The notes under the pieces: generated by a model | What the model was told of the DNA's origin: nothing | Database searches by the model: none | Seen by the model: the letters and a program-made list of their open reading frames with translations, nothing else | Position numbers and translations under genes: made by a program | Shown here: one piece after another, positions 12,131 through 22,000 of the stretch | How positions within the stretch are numbered: position 1 is the stretch's first letter | How the letters are laid out: the number at the start of each line of letters is the position of its first letter | Source of the DNA: Eutreptiella sp. 'Long Island Sound 2002' | Lineage: Eukaryota; Euglenozoa; Euglenophyceae; Eutreptiales; Eutreptiaceae | Length of the DNA stretch: 64,000 bases | Assembly (NCBI GenBank): GCA_964036045.1 | Contig: OZ038381.1 | Span: 134,632,306-134,696,305, forward strand | Reading direction: 5' to 3'

Positions 12131-13432
12131 CGCCCGTCACTGAGTATCCCCGTGTACATCCCAGTGATCCTCGTTGACTTGTTGCAGCTTGCCTGTGTGA
12201 CTGTCTAAGTGTTTGCAGCATTTTCAGGACAGGGCTGCCTTTTTTGACACAGTGAGACAAACTCAGGAATGATCCAATCAAAGGGCAAAACAAGCAAGCC
12301 AGAAACCATGTCTAAGGCAACTCAAGCAGTCAGGGACGGGTCTGACCAGATATTTGATCGACACAAACCTGCGTCATGGTAGCAGAGGAGGCTCTAAACC
12401 CACTAGCCTTACCCCCGAGGGGCTCAGGAGCCACAATCAGCTGGCCTTCCTTCAACAGGAAGTGGCCCAAGAGGACCTGGCAGACATTGTGCCGCCCATC
12501 TTTAACCTGAGGTGCACGTGGACATCCTGCGCCGGTCTGCGATGGGATCCGACGACCACGGGTCGGTGGTATCACCCTCAGTGGCAACCGCTCACGAGGA
12601 ACCCAAGCCTGAGGGTGCCAATCTTGTTGTAGGGTACCCTAGAGACAACCAAGAGGACACGGTGCAGGAGCTGCAAAAGTTCCGCCGCCTAGCGTGTCCA
12701 GCGCAAGAAGGAGGACGCCCTACGGTTCCAATTGGAGGCCCAGCCAAAAGACACTCTGGAGTTCATCAAGCCGAACAGCCACGACAACCCGATGCTGAAG
12801 GAGGTCAAGTCCCTGGACTCCATCTAGGAGGTCGTCTACAGGATCGCCGCCTGCAAATCTGCATGTAGGGATGCACACGGCCTGAGCCCCGTCTGTCATC
12901 TCCGGCTGCAATTGGACAGTCTCCGCTCAGAGCCCCCAAGACCCGCCGCATTAGCCAGCGAGGCGCCGCTGCCTGTGCAACCACAGCGGGCAACAGGCGA
13001 CAACTCCATGTCAGTTGATTAAGGCATCCGTTGCCGGTTCCCTGCTGCAAAGCACATTCGAACCATGAGGTGCAATAGGGAGGTTGAGCAAGGGGCACTT
13101 CCAATACCAGTCCACCACGTCCGGCCTGCTGCAGCATCCGCCCAACAGTCCATGTCGTCCAGCTGCTTGCAGTATCTACTCCATCAGTTCACCATGCCCA
13201 GCCCACTGCAACATCCGCTTCATCAGCTCACCACACCTACCGGGTCGTTGAGGAACGTATGGAGATGGATGAGGAGGCGGCCGTGTTAAAGAGTTTTGGT
13301 GCACGAGCGCTGGCCCCCAGTACACGTGCCATCGGCTGGTTCGCACTGCTGGAGGAGTTCTTGAACGTCAAGAGCGTGTTGAACCCCTTGTCCCCGAACG
13401 TGGAGGAGGTTCCCATGAGTAAAATGCCAAGA
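12131..13432 (+). repeat. Dispersed repeat with decayed gag-like ORF (short copy)
   Basis: Aligns with 45479-46770: both contain the GTATCCCCGTGTACAT region, the TTGACTTGTTGCAGCTTGCC word, the CAGGAAGTGGCCCAAGAGGACC stretch and the later ATGGAGATGGATGAG segment. Frames are interrupted repeatedly, so no intact protein remains. The longer copy goes on to a recognisable gag-like segment; this copy loses similarity at about 13405, just before a small non-LTR insertion. Probably a relic of an LTR-type retroelement. Confidence 0.6.
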
Positions 13433-13445
13433 AAAAAGTTTTTAG
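13433..13445 (+). repeat. Target site duplication, left (13 bp)
   Basis: AAAAAGTTTTTAG here versus AAAAAGTTTCTAG at 13585-13597: one mismatch in 13. It brackets a 139-bp non-LTR fragment precisely. Confidence 0.7.
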
Positions 13446-13584
13446 GTAGGTACGTAGGTTCACTCAGTCGTGGAGAGGCGCCCCATGGTTCCCGCTGCCG
13501 TCGCCGCTATGACGTACAGGAAGGGGTTCAGCGCATGAAGAGAGGAGGCGGCTTACATCCCGCTAGACCTGACTGGTGGCTCCC
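13446..13584 (-). mobile_element. 139-bp severely 5'-truncated non-LTR copy (copy C)
   Basis: Matches the 3'-most bases of copies A and B (the GTGGAGAGGCGCCCC, GAGGAGGCGGCTTACATCCCGC and CTAGACCTGACT words) and ends in a degenerate CCTA tail on the minus strand. Being so short and bracketed by a 13-bp target duplication, it shows both the family's true 3' end and the normal size of its target duplication. Confidence 0.8.
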
Positions 13585-13597
13585 AAAAAGTTTCTAG
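13585..13597 (+). repeat. Target site duplication, right (13 bp)
   Basis: AAAAAGTTTCTAG, partner of 13433-13445. Confidence 0.7.
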
Positions 13598-14099
13598 ATA
13601 GCTGAATATAAACCCAAACAGCATAGGAAACCGTTAGCCAAAAAAGTGCGCGGCGAAAGGCGTTGAAACACGACAGAAAAAATTTCAGGCTTAGAAGGAT
13701 AAACCTATAGCGCTGTAGGCGTCGTAATAAACATACGAACATAACGACATGCCTCTTGTTGCTGTGTGTGCCGAATAGTTAGAGAAAACAACATCGCGAG
13801 CAGCCCGTAAACCTCGAAAACATTTTTCTAACACCTTACGCCACTGCACTCCCTCACTCTCACTGCTGTTGTATTCTACATGTATTTTCTCCCCCAACTT
13901 CTGCCCCATCCTCGTCGCGTTTGCCCCCCCTTTTCGCTGCAGGTGCCAAGAAACCCCAAGGACGCAACAAAAACTCCCTGTAGCCTCAGTGGGCTGCAAC
14001 TAACTGGAGAAGGTCAAGAACCAGACCTCGGGTACACACCAGCCGAAGTCCAGGAGTTAAATAAGTGCAGCAGGCTGGTTTTTTCAGTGATTGGTTTTG
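13598..14099. other. Unassigned sequence
   Basis: No gene or repeat recognised; grades into the CAGCA-rich block after about 14100. Confidence 0.4.
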
Positions 14100-16287
14100 T
14101 TGCATGCAGGGAGGACAGGGAGCACACAGCAGGACACCACAGGACACGGCAGGTGTTAGCTGGAAACAAGTTTTCTTGCTTTTGAAAATGCACAGAAGTA
14201 ACGGCGCACACTGCACGAGACCACAGGGCACAAGCAACGCAGCGGACAGCAGCAAAATAAACAGCACAGACCAGAGCACAAGGGCAAAACACACACAGCA
14301 CAGCACATACAGCACAGGACAACACAGCAATGCGCCGCAACAAACGGCACAGCGCCCCACAGCACCACACGACCCCCGAGGGCACGGCAACGCACGCTAC
14401 AGCACCAAACGGCGCGAGACAAAGCAGCACAGCACCAGGCAAACACCACAGTGCACGGCAGCACTGCCCCGCACGGAACCCACCACGCAACGCGGTGCAG
14501 CACAGCGCAAAGAGACACAGCACAGCACACAGACACACAGACCCAGAGAAAACAGCAAGACACAACACGAACAGCAGCAGCACAGCGCACCAAGACACCC
14601 ACCCAGAGGCAAAGCACAACATACAGCAGCACACCACGGCACAGCACAGCACGCAGCAAAGCACACAGCACCCGAGGGCACGGCAGAGGGCACAGCAAAG
14701 CACGCAGCGGCACCAAATGGCGCGAGACAAAGCAGCACAGCACCATGCAGACAACAGAGTGCACAACAGCACAACACTGCACGGATCATCAAGACGCAAC
14801 GCGGTGCATAACATTCCCAACGGACACAGCACAGCAGACAGAAGAGCAGGCCAAGACAAAACAGCACGACACAACGCGAACAGCACGGCACAGCGCAACA
14901 AGACACAACGCCCAAGGGTACAACACAACATACAGCAGCACGGCACGGCAAAGCACACAGCGCCAAAGAACACCACACAAGACAGTGCAGCCCATAAAAC
15001 CACAAGGCGGGACAGCACAGCGCAACACACACAGCACAAACCAACAGGACACAACACCGCTGCGCCCAACAACGCCGCACAGCGCCAACAAAAACAGCGG
15101 GGAACGCAGCAGGGCGCAGCCACAGGAGGAAACAAAGCGCGGTATGACAGAAACAACACAGCACGCCAGCACACCACACACGAAGGACAAAACGACGCGG
15201 CGGGGCACACTACACCACGAATTGCACACAGCACCGCCAGGCACCACGGCACAGCGCACCAAGACCGAACAGCAGGAGGCACAACACACAAGCCGGGGGG
15301 GGGGGAACAGCAGAAAGCGGGGCGACAACACCCGCGAAACAAAAGCCAGCAGGGGGGAGTGGCAGCTTGAGGCAGAAACAAACAGGCACGCTGCAACAAG
15401 AAGGCAGAGCGAGAACAGGGGAAAACACGGGGCAAGGCGGCAACACCCGTCAGACACAAACCGCGGCGGGCGGGCAGGGGGGGCGGGCAACAGGCAGCAG
15501 CCACAACTGCCAACAAACCAAAAGCTGAGAGCGCACAGGCCAAGAGGAGCACAGGCAACACCCACGGAACACAAACCACAAGGGGCGGGGGAGGGGTGCA
15601 GCAGGAAGCTACAACTGCCAGGTGACGGCGCAGAGGAGCGCAGCAACCAAAAACTGCGCGCGAGCACGCAAAAGCGACCAGCAGGGGGGGGGCAGGGCCA
15701 ACAGCAGCAGCCAGCAAGCGCGGAGAAGACAGGGGAAGAGCAGGGGGGGGGAAGAGGGAGGGGACAACAGCTGGTGCCGGGCCAGCAGGCGGCGAGGAAC
15801 CAGCAAGCAATGGGAGGGGAAGAGCAAATTAGCAGAGGGGCGAAGACCCCGCAACGCACAACCCGAGGTTGGGAGAGGGGCTGGGGCGAACCACAGCAGG
15901 CAGCCACAACCGGCAGCAAGCGGCCAACAGCCGCGTGGACACAGGAAGGAGGAGGGCGAACAAGGGAAAACGAGCGGCAGGCCAACAACACCCGCAAAAC
16001 ACCAACACGGAGTGGCGCAGCGCACGTGCTCCGGAGGACGGCCCATTTGTCCCGGCCAGGCCAAAGGGGTGGCGCACCCCACGCGCTCAGGAGGCTGACC
16101 CGCCCGGCCCGGCCCATAAACAAGCAACTGGCGCGACCTCAAACGAGACCAAACCGCGGACCACAGATACAGACAACCAACACCACACCACGCCAACTGT
16201 AAAGCGGCAAGGACAACGTCAAACCAACAAAACAAGCCGAGCACAGAGCCGGCTCAAAGACCACGAACTCAAACCCAAACAGGCACC
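14100..16287. repeat. CAGCA-rich low-complexity repeat with about 306-bp internal periodicity
   Basis: The plus strand is dominated by CAGCACA, CAACA and GGCACAG words. Longer units recur: the CGCGAGACAAAGCAGCACAGCACCA phrase at about 14408 returns at about 14714, and neighbouring words recur at similar spacing. Because stop codons are rare in this composition, both strands show long open frames (for example a Cys/Leu/Val-rich minus-strand frame of nearly 600 codons), which I regard as artefacts. It forms the left flank of LTR element 1 and resembles 29498-31124 and 44658-45030. Confidence 0.75.
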
Positions 16288-18041
16288 AGAAGGTCCCTAC
16301 CAGGACCGGCCCCCGCTGTGCCCCTTCCGCCTGTCACCCCTGCTGACTTGCTCCGGATCAACGATTGCATTTCTCAAAGTCCTCAAAATCCAGGGTCCAA
16401 ATCCAAAAATATAGAAACTGTAATCCTCCTTCAACCCTGAACAGCAACCAGATCCCACAAGTATAGCAATAACCCAATTCACAATCCAAATCAGGCTGCG
16501 GGCTTCCGTTCAGCACATCGATGGTCTCACGATGGCGGGCATGTACAAGAATTGCACCAAGGAAGAAAGCCCTGAAATTGGCGTATGAACACAAATAAGG
16601 CAAAGTTAGGGAAAGAGGTAAACATACACATTCACAGCCATAAACCCCTCATTCCCTGGACTCAAGACCTTCCCTTGACTCACCAACATATTGCCCTGAA
16701 CCAGGTCAAATGAGATGCCTGAATGCCATGTGTCACAAGTCACTACACACACCCCAAAAATGTGTTCACTCCCAAGCCTCCAAATCCTAGCCCAATGGGG
16801 GAGGTGGCGTGTCATGGCCTAGATTGGCACTCAGGACCATGCCCTACCCTGACATAACCTTGGTTGGACTTGGAGTCGAATGGGCTTGGAGAACTGCCCC
16901 ATGAAGATGACCTCACAACATGGCAAAATCAGGCAAATCACACCATTATGCCCAAAAATCAATTATATACTCAAAAATGCATATGGCAAATGTTCATATG
17001 CTCCATGCATGTGTCAAACCGGAAAGTAATCTACAAGGGTGATATAGACCAAAGGACCATGCCCAAGAATATCCCATCATTGGCTCCGAAACTCCTCCGG
17101 TTATTTACATGGCATGCTTCACAAGTCAGCTCATGAGTTTGAGACCTAATTTTGTGAGGCCTCGTGTGCCAAGCCAAAGTGACCACGTGATCCGGCATAT
17201 GGTGAGGTACAACACCGAAGCATATGCCAACATTTAAGCAACATACCATAGTTCACAGATCTCTAGGCACGTTGCTGTTAGCCGACCAGTTGAGCACATA
17301 AAACACAAAAATGAGCATAAAATGAGGTCAAAAACATGAAAATATGTCCAAATACAAAGTTGTCATGATACTATATCTCTATGCTCGCCCATGATATCCG
17401 CTCATGGTTCAATACACAAATGATTGGAACCATTTGCGAACAATTCCCCCACTTGGATCCCCAATCGGGCGCATGGAGATACCTTCGCCACCCATATCTA
17501 CATGCTACATGAAAATGGGAGTGCACTCATGGATCTCTTTCCCAAACATACCATGAGCAATACATATGCGGTAGACTTAGTCTAGCGCTTTGAATTCCAC
17601 AATTGGGACATGGGCAAAACCCTTGTCACGTATGGCTTCCCATCTCTTCGGCCACACGAAGATATATAACATGGGCGTGAGCATATCAAGACATACACCA
17701 TGCACATAAAACATACCCTCAAAAGTGGCTCCCACGATGATATGCCATGCCCCTCCATGGGCATAACTTCACGTTCAAAATACGTAGGAACCCAAGGAAA
17801 GTATCTATGCAACCCCAACACTCATGCGGTACACTCGAAAGTCGCATTAAAATATTCGGTTGCACGGTCCAAGAGTTATATATCACTTTATATCCTCTTG
17901 ACCATTATTCCTTGCTACACCGGGCATGTGTACACACCAAAGGCGTTTGATGCTCCCTAAATTAACTTGAGACCAAGGCGCTTGCAACGCAACTTTCCTT
18001 ATTCTCTTTCCTCACACTCGCTCGTAGATATGGTCCTTCAA

Positions 18042-18145
18042 AGTGGTCCCACGATTCGCTTTTGTTTCCCTTATATCTCCAAGTCAAATGGGTGGCAAGT
18101 ATAAGGGAAACCTGATTCGGGCATAGGGAAACGAGTATGACCACT
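18042..18145. promoter_or_regulatory. Nested inverted repeats in LTR 1 (large stem-loop)
   Basis: GTTTCCCTTATA at 18064-18075 is perfectly complementary to TATAAGGGAAAC at 18100-18111, and outside it AGTGGTC (18042-18048) pairs with GACCACT (18139-18145). The same bases occur in the other LTR at 28891-28994. The function is unknown: RNA folding for packaging or polyadenylation, or a protein-binding palindrome, would fit. Confidence 0.7.
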
Positions 18146-18168
18146 CGAAGAAGTCCAAATCAAGTGCG

Positions 18169-18204
18169 GCGATGTCGAAGTCGAAAATCCGATTTCGACA
18201 TCGC
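18169..18204. promoter_or_regulatory. 11-bp inverted repeat in LTR 1
   Basis: GCGATGTCGAA at 18169-18179 and its reverse complement at 18194-18204, 14-base loop. In the other LTR the right arm carries a C-to-T change (TTCGATATCGC), weakening the stem. Confidence 0.65.
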
Positions 18205-18648
18205 GAAAAATTCAGATTAAAATTTCGAGTGCTTATTTAGAAAATTGCGGAAGCAACGAACCCTTTGCTGATGAAATCTGACCCTTCAACGGAGTATCCG
18301 CCAAAATATCTGGAAATAACATTTAACCAATCGGTTAACGCAAAATCGCGAGCCAAGTGACGGTCGCTGATACATTGACCATCAGAACGAAAGGCTGAAA
18401 AATTACGGAAACATCATGATAATAAAACCCTGTTGATTCCTGATATTCTGGTATATAAATCTCAGCTGGCGGCGCCTCAGTACTGAATATGGCCGCTCGT
18501 AGCCGGAATGGCCAAACCTATCACACTATCACATCGGGTTAGTTCAGGTGGACGGGAGAGTATGATATCAGCCAATGGCGGCTTGCCAGCACATAGATAC
18601 ACACCCCAAGTGACCCCAAGATGGCCACGGGGGTCCGAACCGGCTTCA

Positions 18649-18659
18649 CCCCCCTTCTC
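18649..18659 (-). promoter_or_regulatory. Polypurine tract of element 1
   Basis: On the element strand GAGAAGGGGGG lies immediately before the TG that starts the 3' LTR. This is the expected position for the primer of plus-strand DNA synthesis and fixes the LTR boundary. Confidence 0.85.
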
Positions 18660-19044
18660 AGAGCGTTGTTATCGCTCGGAAGTCATTGAAGAGAGGACGG
18701 GAGGACCCCAATGGGCTCCAACCCCCCCCCCTCCATGTCCCACGGACACATGGAGGCCCCACACACGTCGTAGGCGTCCCCCATGCCCCAAGGGAGGGGT
18801 GAGGACACTGATACTCCGCGCCCTACGCCATATCCGGTCTCCACTTGATCTACAACATGGACCAAGGGGATCAAAGATAGAAAAACGTCGTCGGTCGACC
18901 TAAATAAGTATACCACAATGAAATATATATGTGTAGATCGAGTGAAGGGGGTATATGGCCAATCAAGGCCGAAAAATCCCCGGATGAACGCCCTCACCCG
19001 TCTCCTCAATCACAGAAACAAACAAAATGCCAAGGGGGGATCCA
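18660..19044 (-). other. 3' untranslated stretch of element 1
   Basis: About 385 bases between the pol stop and the polypurine tract; no coding features seen. Confidence 0.6.
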
Positions 19045-22000
19045 TTACGGTGCTACAGCAGCAACCAAATGGACCAACACGTCCTTGACATCCAAAGAAA
19101 TATTCTTTTTCTTTAGGTAGTCCATCCAGACCGTGGTATACCTCGGCACGAAACTGCTCGGAGGTTCCCACGAATCCCTGGATGCGGTGAATCCCTTCCA
19201 ACGGACTTTGTAAAGCCTCCCCCCAGGCGTCCCCGGGTCCGGCTTGTCCGCCAGGATCTTCTCAGCGGTGAAGTCGTCGTCCTCACCCTCGTCGTCCGAG
19301 TCCACATCGCCGGCCGTGAACTCGAAGGTGACGGGACGTCCGCTGGGGTCTGGTGCTCGGGGACGCAGCTGGGTATGGTCGCGGTCCAGGATCTTGTTAT
19401 CCCCCACACGAACCGCGTACACATCCTGCCCGACCTTCCGCACGATTACCCCCGGCACATACCAAGATGCCTGCCGATGCCTGGACAGGACATCCTTGTG
19501 GTGCCGCTCCACCCACACGGTGTCTTGGAGAGCATACTTCTGGACTTTTCCCTGCTTGAAGTACTTGGCCCTCTTGTCGTGCTCGTCCTGTAGTGCCTTA
19601 CACACCTTGGCCGCCGTGTCGTCGGCCTCAGCCATCATAGCGTTCGCATCCCGGGCCACTTTGCCATGGTTCATCCACGGGAGAGTGCGTGACACTCGAT
19701 CCCGTAGGAACAGGATGCGATGGGGCGACAGTCCAGTGGGTCCTGGAAGGTCATGGTACGCCTGGAGCACTCTCCACAGCGAATTATACCAGTTCCGGCC
19801 CGGTTCGTTGATGTGCAGCTGGCGGAACTTCTCGAACATCTGCCGCCCGGCCACCTCAGCCCGGCCATTTGACCGGCTATGGTATGCCACGGTCTTGGCA
19901 TGCCGAATCCCCATGTGCTTGCACATCGTCTTGAACCACGTCCCCACGAATTGACTGCCCCGATCGCTGCAGATGACAGCTGGGACATCGAAAATCGTCA
20001 GCCAGTGCCTGATCATGGCATTAGCGACGGTCTTGGCCTGCAGCCCCACTCCATGCTTGTCCTTCTTGTCCTTCTTCTTGGACTTCTTGCCCGGGACTGC
20101 CACGATATACCCGCTGTGCCTGTCCACCGCCAGGATGACACAGTCGTAGGTCTCTCCGTCCACGGTGACGTCAGGCATGGCGAACACATCCATGGCCACG
20201 GACCGCATAGGGGCCTCCGGTATAGCCGTGTACAGCGGGTTACCCGCTGTGGAGTGGTTAGGGCTCTTCGTGTCCCGACACACGGCACAGTCGCTGCAGT
20301 ACCTATCCAGGGTGGCGTAGTACCCCGGAGGGAACTCGAAACGCCACTCCAGGTCCTGCTGCATCTTGTCTCGGCCAGGATGCATGAGTTGGGCGTTGTG
20401 CCAATGGTCAATGAGCTGCTCCACTCGATTCTCGGGCACCAGCAGCTTGTCCTTGAGGAACAACTTGTCCCCATCCTCGGTCAAGCCCTCGGGCCATTCA
20501 TCGTCCGACGGGGCGCTCACGGCATTCCAGTACTTGCTCCAGTGCTCGGATGCCGCGTAGTCATCCGACCAGTCCTCTGTGAGCACCGACCTGACTAGCT
20601 CTACAGAAGCCACCATCCATTGCTCGAGGGTTTCCTCTCCAATAGCTTGGACGCGGGCACCCCGGAACTTGGCCAGGTCCGTACGATTTGCCATCGCCAC
20701 AAAGCACTTGACCCCCTCTTGCTCCATGACCTTCTCCATCTCGATGATGCGCTTGGCCTCCTCGGTCTCCTCGGCGTCTCCATGGCTGGATATGTCCATC
20801 CAAGCCTTGCCCGCGGGGTAGGCCCAGCGACTGAGGCAATCCGCCACAGTGTTGTCCTTCCCCGGGACGTACACGACGCTGAGGTCGAACTTGGCGAACG
20901 TCTCCTGCCATCGGGCCCTCCTAGCCGCTGGTCCTGAGGGGGTGTCGACATGCTCCTTGTGCCAGCTCTGTAGGGACTGGTGGTCCGTGCAAACCACCAC
21001 CGGCTGCAGTCCGATGTGGCCAGACCACTTCCTGAGCGCACATACAATGGCGTATGTCTCCTTCTCCCTCGCGGTCCATGTTCGGCGTTGGCCCTCGGCC
21101 AGGATCCTGCTCCAAAACGCCACGGGAACATGAGTCCCGTCGACCCGGACTTGCTCGAGGACTGCCCCCACGGCATAGTCCGAGGCGTCTGTCCGTAGCA
21201 CGAATCCCTTGTCCGGGTCCACCAGGAACAGCCCCAACTGCCCCAGGAGTCGCTCCCTCAGGCGGTTGAACGCATCCTCAGCCTCATGGGTCCAGGCAAG
21301 CTTCTTCTTGCTCCCCTTCCGGCCGTCGAACTTACCCACTTGCAGCATCTTGTGCAACGGCCCCGAGAGTTCTGCATACATCCAGACATAGCCCGAATAG
21401 TAATTGCAGAACCCCATGAAGGACCGAAGTTCGCTGATGGTCTGGGGCTTCTCCCAGTGGTGCAGGGACGCCAGCTTCCCAGGCATGGGACCGCGTTGCC
21501 CGTGACCAACCACGTGACCCGCGAACTCCACTTCCTTCACGAAGAGTGAGGCTTTGGTGGGCTTGCACACCATGTTGTGCTTGTTCAACTCGCTGAGCAC
21601 TCGGCGCAGATCCTTCTCATGCGCGTCTATGAGCTCGTCCTCAGTCATGTTCTCCGTGCCGGACCCGATGATGATGTCATCCACGAAGGGATCGGCACAG
21701 TCCCGGACAGGACCGAGTAGGTCCTCCATCATGCGCTGGAAAGCGGCGTTGCCATTCTTGGCGCCCATAGGCACCACTTTCCACTGCATGCGCCCCAGGG
21801 GCGTCGACATCGCTGTGCAGGGCCTGGAGTCCGGGTGTAGCGGCATCTGGTGATAACCGTGTTTCAGGTCTAACACCGTGAAAATCCGCTTTTTCTGCTG
21901 CTTTTGGAGGATGGAGTCGATCAGGGGAAGCGAATACCAGTCGTGCTCGGTCTGCTCGTTCAAACCTCTGTAATCAACCACCAACCTCCACTCGCCCTTC

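Larger units (their letters stand above)
16288..18648 (-). repeat. 3' LTR of element 1 (2,361 bp)
   Basis: Pairs with 27137-29497 at a constant offset of 10,849 with no net indel. On the element strand it begins TGAAGCC directly after the polypurine tract and ends CCTTCT. It is AT-richer than the coding part and contains strong nested inverted repeats around 18042-18204. Confidence 0.92.

Noticed and set aside
14014-15810. 598-codon minus-strand frame rich in Cys, Leu, Val and Ala
   Set aside because: It is the complement of CAGCA-rich repeat; stops are rare in this composition, and equally long frames exist on the other strand.
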